A DNA stretch of 64,000 bases from Avibacterium volantium_A. Lineage in GTDB: Bacteria; Pseudomonadota; Gammaproteobacteria; Enterobacterales; Pasteurellaceae. Under the pieces are notes generated by a model. It had not been told where the DNA came from and did no database searches. It was given only the letters and a program-made list of their open reading frames with translations. Below are positions 52,274-61,279 of this stretch, one piece after another (position 1 is the first letter of the stretch; each line of letters opens with the position of its first letter). The position numbers and the translations under genes are program-made. The stretch spans positions 51,478-115,477 of the forward strand of contig NZ_JBMMGT010000002.1 in NCBI RefSeq assembly GCF_049366555.1. Reading direction: 5' to 3'.

Positions 52274-54172
52274 ATGGGAAAAATTATTGGTATTGACTTA
52301 GGTACAACAAACTCTTGTGTGGCTGTAATGGACGGCGACAAACCGCGTGTTATTGAGAATGCGGAAGGGGATCGTACAACTCCGTCAATTATTGCTTATA
52401 CAAATGATGGCGAAACCTTAGTAGGTCAGCCTGCGAAACGTCAAGCAGTAACAAATCCAAAAAATACATTATTTGCAATCAAACGTTTAATCGGTCGCCG
52501 TTTTGAAGATCAAGAAGTACAACGCGATGTGAACATTATGCCATTTAGCATTGTGAAAGCAGACAATGGCGATGCGTGGGTTGAAGTGAAAGATGAAAAA
52601 ATGGCACCACCGCAAATTTCTGCTGAAGTGTTGAAAAAAATGAAGAAAACAGCAGAAGATTTCTTAGGTGAGCCAGTAACTGAAGCGGTAATTACTGTAC
52701 CTGCTTACTTCAACGATGCACAACGTCAAGCAACCAAAGATGCAGGCCGCATTGCTGGTTTAGATGTTAAACGTATTATTAACGAACCAACAGCAGCAGC
52801 GCTTGCTTATGGTTTAGACAAAGGTAAAGGCAACCACACTATCGCGGTATATGACTTAGGTGGTGGTACATTTGACTTATCTATCATCGAAATTGATGAA
52901 GTAGATGGCGAAAAAACTTTTGAAGTATTAGCAACCAATGGTGATACTCACTTAGGTGGTGAAGACTTCGATAACCGTGTAATTAACTACTTAGTTGATG
53001 AGTTCAAAAAAGAGCAAGGTGTTGATTTACGCAACGACCCACTTGCAATGCAACGTTTGAAAGAAGCAGCAGAGAAAGCGAAAATCGAACTTTCTTCAGC
53101 ACAACAAACTGATGTGAACTTACCTTACATCACTGCAGATGCAACAGGGCCAAAACACTTAAACATTAAATTAACTCGTGCGAAATTAGAAGCCTTAGTA
53201 GAAGATTTAGTAGCACGCTCATTAGAACCTGTGAAAGTGGCATTGAAAGATGCTGGTTTAAGCGTATCAGACATTGATGACGTGATCTTAGTAGGTGGTC
53301 AAACTCGTATGCCATTAGTACAACAAAAAGTGGCTGAGTTCTTTGGCAAAGAGCCTCGTAAAGATGTGAACCCTGATGAAGCTGTTGCAATCGGTGCGGC
53401 AATTCAAGGTGGTGTATTAGCAGGTGATGTGAAAGACGTATTGTTATTAGACGTAACACCGCTTTCATTAGGTATCGAAACAATGGGTGGCGTGATGACT
53501 ACCTTAATTGAGAAAAACACAACGATTCCAACGAAGAAATCACAAGTGTTCTCAACCGCTGAAGATAACCAAAGTGCAGTAACCATTCACGTGTTACAAG
53601 GTGAGCGTAAACAAGCGTCTGCAAATAAATCACTAGGTCAATTTAACCTAGAAGGCATTAACCCAGCACCACGCGGTATGCCACAAATTGAAGTAACTTT
53701 TGATATTGACGCGGACGGTATTATCCACGTTTCAGCGAAAGATAAAGGTACAGGTAAAGAACAACAAATTACCATTAAAGCTTCATCTGGTTTAAGCGAA
53801 GATGAAATCCAACAAATGGTACGTGATGCAGAAGCCAATGCAGAAGCTGACCGTAAATTTGAAGAATTAGTTCAAGCGCGTAACCAAGCTGATCATCTTG
53901 TTCACAGCACACGCAAACAATTAGGCGAAGTTGGCGATCAATTATCTGCTGATGATAAAGCCCAAATTGAAAAAGCCGTGAGCGAACTTGAAACTGCAGC
54001 GAAAGGTGAAGACAAAGCTGAAATCGAAGCGAAAACCAAAGCGTTAGTGGAAGCATCACAAAAATTAATGCAAGCCACAGCACAACAAGCTCAAAGCGGT
54101 GAACAACCACAACAAAACAACGGTGATGATGTGGTAGATGCTGAGTTTGAAGAAGTGAAAGACAATAAATAA
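52274..54172 (+). CDS. dnaK: Chaperone DnaK (Hsp70)
   Basis: 632 residues, full length. The ATPase domain begins MGKIIGIDLGTTNSCVAVMDG; VYDLGGGTFDLSIIEID and ILVGGQTRMP are phosphate and adenosine motifs. The linker DVLLLDVTPLSLGIET leads to the substrate-binding beta domain, then the helical lid and a glutamine-rich tail ending DVVDAEFEEVKDNK, typical of gammaproteobacteria. It folds proteins with DnaJ and GrpE. Heat-shock promoter upstream; dnaJ follows after a hairpin. Confidence 0.98.
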   Translation: MGKIIGIDLGTTNSCVAVMDGDKPRVIENAEGDRTTPSIIAYTNDGETLVGQPAKRQAVTNPKNTLFAIKRLIGRRFEDQEVQRDVNIMPFSIVKADNGDAWVEVKDEKMAPPQISAEVLKKMKKTAEDFLGEPVTEAVITVPAYFNDAQRQATKDAGRIAGLDVKRIINEPTAAALAYGLDKGKGNHTIAVYDLGGGTFDLSIIEIDEVDGEKTFEVLATNGDTHLGGEDFDNRVINYLVDEFKKEQGVDLRNDPLAMQRLKEAAEKAKIELSSAQQTDVNLPYITADATGPKHLNIKLTRAKLEALVEDLVARSLEPVKVALKDAGLSVSDIDDVILVGGQTRMPLVQQKVAEFFGKEPRKDVNPDEAVAIGAAIQGGVLAGDVKDVLLLDVTPLSLGIETMGGVMTTLIEKNTTIPTKKSQVFSTAEDNQSAVTIHVLQGERKQASANKSLGQFNLEGINPAPRGMPQIEVTFDIDADGIIHVSAKDKGTGKEQQITIKASSGLSEDEIQQMVRDAEANAEADRKFEELVQARNQADHLVHSTRKQLGEVGDQLSADDKAQIEKAVSELETAAKGEDKAEIEAKTKALVEASQKLMQATAQQAQSGEQPQQNNGDDVVDAEFEEVKDNK

Positions 54173-54192
54173 TTCACATTCAACAATAATCC

Positions 54193-54216
54193 AAAGGGCA
54201 TAGCAATATGCCCTTT
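54193..54216 (+). terminator. Hairpin between dnaK and dnaJ
   Basis: AAAGGGCATA and TATGCCCTTT form a stem followed by only a short T-run; probably a partial terminator lowering dnaJ relative to dnaK. Confidence 0.65.
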
Positions 54217-54240
54217 TAGCGTATAAAAAATAGGATAAAA

Positions 54241-55386
54241 ATGGCAAAACGAGATTATTATGAAGTGCTTGGCGTTGAACGTGGTGCAGATGAAAAAGCG
54301 ATTAAAAAAGCCTACAAACGCCTTGCAATGAAATTACACCCCGACCGCAATCAAGGGGATAAAGAGGCTGCCGAGAAATTCAAAGAAGTGCAAGAAGCCT
54401 ATGAAATTTTAGGTGATAAAGAAAAACGTGCTGCTTACGATCAATACGGACACCAAGCCTTTGAACAAGGTGGATTTGGTGGTGGCGCTGGTGGCGGTTT
54501 TGGTGGCTTCAGTGGTGCGGATTTTGGCGATATTTTTGGTGATATGTTTGGCGATATTTTCGGTGGTGGTCGCTCACGCCAACAACGTGTTGTGCGCGGT
54601 GAAGATTTACGCTACGACATCGAAATTACCCTAGAAGAAGCGGTTCGCGGAACGAAAAAAGAAATTCAGTTTGATACCTTGGCAGAATGTGATCATTGCC
54701 ACGGCACAGGGGCTGAAAAAGATTCCAAAGTGGAAACTTGTCCAACCTGTCACGGTGCAGGTCGAGTGCGTCATCAACGTGGTTTCTTTGTAACTGAAGA
54801 TGTGTGTCCAACTTGCCACGGCACAGGTAAAAAAATTGAAAATCCGTGTAAAAAATGCCACGGTGAAGGACGCGTTTACAAGAAGAAAAATCTTTCCGTT
54901 ACCATTCCAGCAGGCGTGGATACCGGCAACCAATTACGCTTAGCTGGAGAAGGGGCAGCAGGCGAGTTTGGTGCGCCAGCGGGAGATTTATATGTGGTGA
55001 TTCACGTTAAACCGCACCATATTTTTGAGCGTGATGGCAATAATCTTTACTGCGAAGTGCCAATTAGTTTCACAATGGCAGCGCTTGGCGGTGAAATTGA
55101 AGTGCCAACCCTTGATGGTCGCTTAAAAGTGAAAATCCCAGCAGAAACTCAAACAGGCAAATCTTTGCGTTTACGCGGTAAAGGCATTAAGTCTGTGAGA
55201 ACAGGTTATACTGGGGATCTCATCTGCAAAGTGATTGTTGAAACCCCAGTGAAACTCAACGCTGAACAGAAAGAGTTATTAAGAAAATTTGAAGAAAGCC
55301 TTGAAAGCGGTAAGAAAAAACACCGCCCGAAATCTTCAAGTTTCTTTGACGGTGTGAAAAAATTCTTTGATAATTTAGGCAAATAG
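54241..55386 (+). CDS. dnaJ: Co-chaperone DnaJ (Hsp40)
   Basis: 381 residues. J domain with LHPDRN (HPD at 33-35), a Gly/Phe-rich linker (about 75-115), four zinc-binding CxxCxGxG repeats (CDHCHGTG, CPTCHGAG, CPTCHGTG, CKKCHGEG) and two C-terminal substrate domains. It delivers clients to DnaK and stimulates its ATPase. A strong terminator follows. Confidence 0.98.
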   Translation: MAKRDYYEVLGVERGADEKAIKKAYKRLAMKLHPDRNQGDKEAAEKFKEVQEAYEILGDKEKRAAYDQYGHQAFEQGGFGGGAGGGFGGFSGADFGDIFGDMFGDIFGGGRSRQQRVVRGEDLRYDIEITLEEAVRGTKKEIQFDTLAECDHCHGTGAEKDSKVETCPTCHGAGRVRHQRGFFVTEDVCPTCHGTGKKIENPCKKCHGEGRVYKKKNLSVTIPAGVDTGNQLRLAGEGAAGEFGAPAGDLYVVIHVKPHHIFERDGNNLYCEVPISFTMAALGGEIEVPTLDGRLKVKIPAETQTGKSLRLRGKGIKSVRTGYTGDLICKVIVETPVKLNAEQKELLRKFEESLESGKKKHRPKSSSFFDGVKKFFDNLGK

Positions 55387-55452
55387 CTTGTTAAATTCGC
55401 TGAAATAGTGAATTAAAACAGGATTATTTGAACTAAACCAGCCTTTAAATTA

Positions 55453-55492
55453 AAACGATCGCATTTTATAAGTGCGGTCGTTTTTTTACGTT
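55453..55492 (+). terminator. Terminator after dnaJ, including one uptake sequence
   Basis: AAAACGATCGCA pairs with TGCGGTCGTTTT (one G-T pair), followed by seven T. The right arm carries AAGTGCGGT, so the uptake sequence is part of a normal terminator here. Confidence 0.88.
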
Positions 55493-55647
55493 TTTTGTGA
55501 TGGCTATCACGGTCATGCTTGAATAAGCTATTGCATAATAACCATAAATGCTATAAAATTCGCCCGTTTTTGCTTTAGATAAAGCAAGTGAAATTTCGTT
55601 CTTCTGCGTTGCAGAAAATTGTTTTAATCATATAGAGGAATAAGATT

Positions 55648-56190
55648 ATTAAAACCGTAAAAAAAGCACCAACAACAAATCGTCCAAATCGCATTAACGA
55701 AGAAATTCGGGCGAAGGAAGTTCGCTTGATTGACCAAGATGGTGAGCAAGCAGGAATTGTCAGTCTGCAAGAGGCTTTAAATAAAGCGGAAGAAGTAAAT
55801 CTCGATCTCGTGGAAATCAGCCCAAATGCTGAGCCACCAGTTTGCCGTATTATGAATTACGGTAAGTTTCTTTATGAAAAAGGCAAAGCAGCAAAAGAAC
55901 AGAAGAAAAAACAAAAAGTTGTTCAAGTTAAAGAAATTAAATTCCGTCCAGGAACAGATGAAGGTGATTACCAAGTTAAATTGCGTAGCATCTTACGTTT
56001 CTTGGAAGATGGCGATAAAGTAAAAATTACCGTGCGTTTCCGTGGACGCGAAATGGCTCACCAAGATATTGGTTTAAATGTGTTAGAGCGTGTTAAACAA
56101 GACACCTCAGAAATCGCAATGATTGAGTCAGCACCAGGTAAATTAGAAGGTCGCCAAGCTGTAATGGTGATTGCACCGAAGAAAAAATAA
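55648..56190 (+). CDS. infC: Translation initiation factor IF-3
   Basis: 180 residues if started at the ATT at 55648 (another ATT is one codon upstream); GAGGAA lies eight bases before. The N-terminal sequence KTVKKAPTTNRPNRINEEIR aligns with E. coli IF-3, whose gene also starts with AUU. There is no ATG, GTG or TTG that gives the conserved RPNRIN block; starting at the first TTG (55726) would remove it. RIMNYGKFLYEK, KEIKFRPGTDEGDYQVKL and RFRGREMAHQDIG confirm identity. IF-3 rejects non-canonical starts, so an ATT codon makes it repress its own synthesis. Confidence 0.95.
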   Translation: MKTVKKAPTTNRPNRINEEIRAKEVRLIDQDGEQAGIVSLQEALNKAEEVNLDLVEISPNAEPPVCRIMNYGKFLYEKGKAAKEQKKKQKVVQVKEIKFRPGTDEGDYQVKLRSILRFLEDGDKVKITVRFRGREMAHQDIGLNVLERVKQDTSEIAMIESAPGKLEGRQAVMVIAPKKK

Positions 56191-56205
56191 TTTTATTTCT
56201 TGCTT

Positions 56206-56239
56206 AAAGCGGATGGATCTTATAGAATTCGTCCGTTTT
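56206..56239 (+). terminator. Hairpin in the infC-rpmI gap
   Basis: CGGATGGAT and ATTCGTCCG (with G-T pairs) followed by TTTTT. In E. coli this gap holds the L20-dependent control of rpmI-rplT; the remaining bases to 56415 have no clear feature by eye. Confidence 0.55.
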
Positions 56240-56415
56240 TCTTTGCAGAAAAACAAAGTGATAATCAGGTAAACTACGCAACCTGATTTCCTTATGTATG
56301 ATAGCCTTTGGCTAGCTAATAGAAATAATTAGCGCTTTACAAGTAGTTTATTACTTAGCTGATAAATTCGCCTAATTATCCAACCTAACTTAAACAATGC
56401 GGAGTTATTTAAACA

Positions 56416-56613
56416 ATGCCTAAAATTAAAACAGTACGTGGTGCTGCGAAGCGTTTCAAAAAAACAGCTTCTGGCGGTTTTAAACGTAAACAATCTCACT
56501 TACGTCATATTTTGACTAAGAAAACCACTAAACGTAAACGTCATCTACGTCATAAATCAATGGTTGCGAAAGCCGACCAAGTTTTAGTTGTAGCCTGCTT
56601 GCCATACGCATAA
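56416..56613 (+). CDS. rpmI: 50S ribosomal protein bL35
   Basis: 65 residues, very basic: [20 protein letters not shown] is the standard start of L35. Ends VVACLPYA. Part of the infC-rpmI-rplT operon, preceded by GCGGAGTTATTTAAACA. Confidence 0.98.
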
Positions 56614-56678
56614 GCGTAAACAAGTAAAGCGTACGTCAAGTGAATTTTAGTTAATAATATTGTATAGGAGATTAAATA

Positions 56679-57032
56679 ATGGCTCGTGTAAAACGTGGTG
56701 TTATTGCAAGAGCTCGCCATAAGAAAATTCTTAAGGCAGCTAAAGGTTATTATGGTGCGCGTTCACGTGTTTATCGCGTTGCGTTCCAAGCTGTAATTAA
56801 AGCAGGTCAATATGCTTATCGCGACCGCCGTCAACGTAAACGTCAATTCCGTCAATTATGGATTGCGCGTATCAATGCTGCGGCACGTCAAAATGGCTTA
56901 TCTTACAGCAAATTTATCAACGGCTTGAAAAAAGCATCTGTTGAAATCGATCGTAAGATCCTTGCTGATATTGCAGTATTCGACAAAGTGGCTTTCGCTG
57001 CTTTAGTTGAAAAAGCAAAATCTGCGCTTTAA
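56679..57032 (+). CDS. rplT: 50S ribosomal protein bL20
   Basis: 117 residues: MARVKRGVIARARHKKILK and the RQRKRQFRQLWIARINAAAR helix are characteristic of L20. It is needed early in 50S assembly and represses rpmI-rplT translation in E. coli. TAGGAGATTAAATA precedes the ATG. Confidence 0.98.
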   Translation: MARVKRGVIARARHKKILKAAKGYYGARSRVYRVAFQAVIKAGQYAYRDRRQRKRQFRQLWIARINAAARQNGLSYSKFINGLKKASVEIDRKILADIAVFDKVAFAALVEKAKSAL

Positions 57033-57051
57033 TTTTTAAAGACTGATTGTG

Positions 57052-57076
57052 AAAGGACGCTACATAGCGTCCTTTT
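57052..57076 (+). terminator. Terminator of the infC-rpmI-rplT operon
   Basis: AAAGGACGCTA pairs with TAGCGTCCTTT and is followed by a T-run. Confidence 0.92.
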
Positions 57077-57370
57077 TCTTATAAGCCGATTTTACCCAAA
57101 TACGCATAAGAATGATTTATCAAGGTTTTTTATCCTTTAAAGAGCGGTGAAAAATGATGAATTTTCCCACCGCTCTTTGCCTTGTAGGGCCGGACCTATG
57201 TGTCTGTCCGCACAAAATTAAAAACAAAGTGCGGTGCAAATTTTATTTATTTTTTGATTGTTTTTAGTAAACTTGCCCACAAATAGATAAACAGAAAACC
57301 TTGAAAATCATTCATACAATTTATCATTTCACGCCTGATTAAAACGGACGTGATCCTATATATAAAACCA
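57077..57370. repeat. Gap with third copy of the AAAGAGCGGT composite element
   Basis: At 57138-57190, AAAGAGCGGTGAAAAATGAT... pairs with ...CACCGCTCTTT, followed by GCCTTGTAGGGC, echoing the GCCCGTAGGG junction of the copies at 47.8 and 48.0 kb. A CGGACC...TGTCCG palindrome follows, then one normal uptake sequence (about 57229). hrpA's promoter must lie in the remainder. Confidence 0.7.
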
Positions 57371-60300
57371 ATGAAAAATACAAAACACAAACAACCATTT
57401 AGCCCATTACAAAAAACCTTATTTGCTCAATTAACGGAGATGATGAACGTGGATTATCGCCGTCTGCAAGGGCGAATTAAAGGGCTGCATCAAATTAAAA
57501 ACTCGCAAACCCAAGAAAAAGTCGCAGCAGAAATTCAATTACAAATTCAGCAAGCACAAGCACGTTTACAGCAACGGAAAAGTGCGGTGGGAAAAATTGA
57601 ATTTCCTGAAAACTTGCCCGTAAGCCAACGCAAAGATGAAATTCTCAAAGCCATTGAGCAAAACCAAGTAGTGATTATCGCGGGGGAAACGGGGTCAGGA
57701 AAAACCACTCAGTTGCCGAAAATGTGCCTTGAGTTAGGGCGTGGAAAAAAAGGCTTGATTGGGCATACTCAGCCTCGCCGTATCGCTGCGAGATCGGTGG
57801 CGACTCGCATCGCCGAAGAGCTACATTGTGAGCTAGGAACGCTAGTGGGCTATAAGGTGCGTTTTAACGATCAAATCAGTGATGACACCCAAATTAAGCT
57901 GATGACAGATGGTATTTTGCTCACTGAAATTCAAAGTGATCCTTTTTTAAATCAATATGATACCTTGATCATTGATGAAGCTCACGAACGCAGCCTAAAT
58001 AACGATTTTATTCTTGGTTATTTAAAACAGCTGTTGCCAAAATGCCCAGATTTAAAAGTGATTATCACCTCGGCAACCATTGATGTGGAGCGTTTCTCGC
58101 GTCATTTTAATAATGCACCGATTATTGAGGTTTCGGGGCGAACGTTCCCTGTGGAGGTGCGTTATCGCCCTATCGCAGAGAATGAAGAGCAAGATCAGTT
58201 GCAAGGCATTCTCGATGCCGTAGAGGAATTGCAGGCTGAGGGGCGGGGCGATATTTTGATTTTCCTCAATGGTGAGCGTGAAATTCGTGATACCGCAGAA
58301 GCCTTGGAAAAACAGCATTTAAAACACACCGAAATCCTACCGCTCTTTGCTCGTTTATCGGCACAAGAGCAGAATAAAATTTTCCACCCAACGGGCTTAA
58401 ACCGTATTGTGCTTGCCACCAACGTGGCGGAAACGTCATTGACCGTTCCCGGCATTAAATATGTGATCGATCCTGGTACGGCACGCATTTCCCGTTATAG
58501 CTACCGCACCAAAGTGCAACGCCTGCCTATTGAGCCGATTTCACAAGCTTCAGCAAATCAACGTAAAGGCCGTTGTGGACGAGTATCCGAAGGGATTTGT
58601 ATCCGCCTGTATTCAGAAGAAGATTTTAATCAGCGGCCAGAATTTACCGATCCTGAAATTTTGCGTACCAATCTCGCCTCCGTCATCTTACAAATGACAG
58701 CTCTTGGGCTAGATGATATTAGTGCATTTCCTTTCGTAGATGCCCCTGACAAACGCCATATTCAAGATGGCATTAAGTTATTGGAAGAATTGCAAGCTTT
58801 CCAACTCGTGAAAACCAAGCACGGCGAAAAACGTCAGCTCACTCAGATTGGACGCCAGCTTGCTCAGCTACCGGTTGATCCTCGTTTGGGTAAAATGTTG
58901 CTGAGTGCTGTAAATAGCAATGCGTTACACGAAGTAATGATCATTGTGGCAGCCCTTTCTATTCAAGATCCTAGAGAGCGACCACAAGAAAAACAACAAG
59001 CGGCAGATGAAAAACATCGCCGTTTTGCGGATAAAAAATCCGATTTTCTCGCGTTCCTAAATTTATGGGGTTATTTGCAGGAAAACCAAAAAGCCTTGAG
59101 CAAAAATCAGTTCCGCCGTTTGTGTCAGAAAGATTATTTGAATTATATCCGCGTGAGGGAATGGCAAGATATTTATCATCAAATCCGCCTTACCGTGCGA
59201 GAAATGGGCTTGCCGATTAATTCGCAAGCGGCAGAATATCCGCAAATTCACACCGCACTTTTATCGGGTTTGCTTTCTCATATTGGCATGAAAGAAGCGG
59301 AAAAACAGCAATATTTAGGCGCAAGAAACGCTCATTTTGCGATTTTTCCTAATTCCGTGCTATTCAAGAAGCAGCCCAAATGGTGTATGGCAGCGGAATT
59401 AGTGGAAACCTCCAAATTATGGGGACGAATGGTGGCAGAGATCGATCCCGAATGGATTGAGCCATTGGCACAGCATTTAGTGAAAAAATCTTATGCGGAG
59501 CCACGTTGGTCAAAATCCAAAGGGGCGGTTATCGCTAATGAAAAAGTGACCCTTTATGGCGTGCCAATTGTGGCAAGTCGCCCCGTGAATTATGGCAAAA
59601 TTGATCCCGTAGTGAGCCGTGAGATTTTTATTCAATCCGCATTAGTGGAAGGGAATTGGCACACGAAACACACCTTCTTCTTGCAAAATCAACGGCTGAT
59701 TCGCGAAGTGGAAGAGTTAGAACATAAAACGCGCCGCCGAGATATTTTGGTGGACGAACGCCGTTTATTTGAATTTTATGATCAACGCATTGGCACAGAA
59801 GTGGTGTCGCAAAAGCATTTTGATACTTGGTGGAAAAAAGCGCGGCAAAAAGATCCTGAATTGCTGAATTTTGAAAAAGCCTTTCTCACCAATGACAACG
59901 CCAATGTCAGCGAGCTAGATTTCCCTAATTTCTGGCATCAAGGCAATTTAAAATTAAAGCTTAGCTATCAATTTGAACCGGGTATGGAAGCCGATGGCGT
60001 AACCGTGCATATTCCTTTGCCACTGCTTAACCAAGTGGAAATGCAGGGTTTTGACTGGCAAATTCCGGGCTTACGCAAAGAGTTGATTATCGCCCTGATT
60101 AAATCTTTACCAAAAGCATTACGCCGCCATTTTGTGCCAGCACCGAATTATGCGGAAGCCTTTCTTGGGCGCGTGAATGATGTGGACAAACCCTTGCTAG
60201 AAACGCTGTCTGCAGAATTACGCAAAATCACGGGTGTTTGTGTTGCCCCTGATGAATGGAATCTTGCGCAAATTCCACCGCACTTAACAATGACATTCCG

Positions 60301-61279
60301 CGTGGTTAATGAGAAAGGTAAGAAAATTGCCGAGAGCAAAAATTTAGATGAACTCAAAGTGAATCTGAAAGAGCAAGTGCAGGAAACCTTGTCAGCGGTG
60401 GCAGATGAAGGTATTGAGCAAACAGGGATTCATTTATGGAATTTCGACCAATTACCTCAATATTATGAGCAGAAAAAACAAGGCTTTACCATCAAAGCCT
60501 ATCCTGCCATTGTGGACGAAAAAGATTCCGTTGGGATCAAATTATTTGAAACAGAATTTGAGCAAGCTGTCGCAATGGAGCAAGGGCTACGCCGCTTATT
60601 ATTGCTTAACGTGCCATCGCCGATAAAGTATTTGCACGAAAAACTGCCTAACAAATCAAAATTAGGGCTGTATTTCACGCCATTTGGCAAAGTGCTGGAA
60701 TTGATAGACGATTGTATCGCCTGTGCCGTGGATAAATTAGTGCAAGATTTTGGCGGTTTTGTGTGGAATGAACAGGATTTTGAACGCCTAAAAGACTACA
60801 TTCGAGCCAATTTAAACGAAACTACGGTGGATATTGCCAAACAAGTGGAAGAGATTTTGACGCTCGTGTTTGAAATCAACAAACGCTTAAAAGGCAAAAT
60901 GGATTTCACTCTTGCCTTTGCTTTATCGGATATTAAATCGCAAATTAGTGGATTAATTTACCCGAATTTTGTGCAGAAAACGGGCTATCAACGCCTGCCA
61001 GATTTATTACGGTATTTGCAAGCCATTGATAAACGCATTGACAAATTATTGCAAGATCCCAACCGTGATCGTGCCGCAATGTTGCGGGTAGAAAATGTCG
61101 AAAAGGCGTATCAGCAGTTATTATTAAAATTGCCAAAATCTAAACCAATCCCTGCAGAAGTGGCAGAGATTCCTTATATGATCGAGGAACTACGCGTCAG
61201 CCTATTCGCCCAACAACTCGGCACGAAATATCCTATTTCGGATAAACGGATTTTGAATGTGATTAATGAGGTGGGGTAG
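57371..61279 (+). CDS. hrpA: ATP-dependent RNA helicase HrpA
   Basis: About 1302 residues, equal to E. coli HrpA. DEAH-box motifs: GETGSGKTTQLP (I), TQPRRIAARSVA (Ia), IDEAHERSLNNDF (II), ITSATI (III), LATNVAETSLTVPGIKYVID (V), QRKGRCGRVSEGICIRLYSE (VI), followed by winged-helix, OB and a long family-specific C-terminal region. HrpA acts on mRNA and helps rescue stalled, collided ribosomes. I start at ATG 57371; an in-frame GTG lies at 57350. It carries several uptake sequences, consistent with long residence in this lineage. Confidence 0.95.
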   Translation: MKNTKHKQPFSPLQKTLFAQLTEMMNVDYRRLQGRIKGLHQIKNSQTQEKVAAEIQLQIQQAQARLQQRKSAVGKIEFPENLPVSQRKDEILKAIEQNQVVIIAGETGSGKTTQLPKMCLELGRGKKGLIGHTQPRRIAARSVATRIAEELHCELGTLVGYKVRFNDQISDDTQIKLMTDGILLTEIQSDPFLNQYDTLIIDEAHERSLNNDFILGYLKQLLPKCPDLKVIITSATIDVERFSRHFNNAPIIEVSGRTFPVEVRYRPIAENEEQDQLQGILDAVEELQAEGRGDILIFLNGEREIRDTAEALEKQHLKHTEILPLFARLSAQEQNKIFHPTGLNRIVLATNVAETSLTVPGIKYVIDPGTARISRYSYRTKVQRLPIEPISQASANQRKGRCGRVSEGICIRLYSEEDFNQRPEFTDPEILRTNLASVILQMTALGLDDISAFPFVDAPDKRHIQDGIKLLEELQAFQLVKTKHGEKRQLTQIGRQLAQLPVDPRLGKMLLSAVNSNALHEVMIIVAALSIQDPRERPQEKQQAADEKHRRFADKKSDFLAFLNLWGYLQENQKALSKNQFRRLCQKDYLNYIRVREWQDIYHQIRLTVREMGLPINSQAAEYPQIHTALLSGLLSHIGMKEAEKQQYLGARNAHFAIFPNSVLFKKQPKWCMAAELVETSKLWGRMVAEIDPEWIEPLAQHLVKKSYAEPRWSKSKGAVIANEKVTLYGVPIVASRPVNYGKIDPVVSREIFIQSALVEGNWHTKHTFFLQNQRLIREVEELEHKTRRRDILVDERRLFEFYDQRIGTEVVSQKHFDTWWKKARQKDPELLNFEKAFLTNDNANVSELDFPNFWHQGNLKLKLSYQFEPGMEADGVTVHIPLPLLNQVEMQGFDWQIPGLRKELIIALIKSLPKALRRHFVPAPNYAEAFLGRVNDVDKPLLETLSAELRKITGVCVAPDEWNLAQIPPHLTMTFRVVNEKGKKIAESKNLDELKVNLKEQVQETLSAVADEGIEQTGIHLWNFDQLPQYYEQKKQGFTIKAYPAIVDEKDSVGIKLFETEFEQAVAMEQGLRRLLLLNVPSPIKYLHEKLPNKSKLGLYFTPFGKVLELIDDCIACAVDKLVQDFGGFVWNEQDFERLKDYIRANLNETTVDIAKQVEEILTLVFEINKRLKGKMDFTLAFALSDIKSQISGLIYPNFVQKTGYQRLPDLLRYLQAIDKRIDKLLQDPNRDRAAMLRVENVEKAYQQLLLKLPKSKPIPAEVAEIPYMIEELRVSLFAQQLGTKYPISDKRILNVINEVG

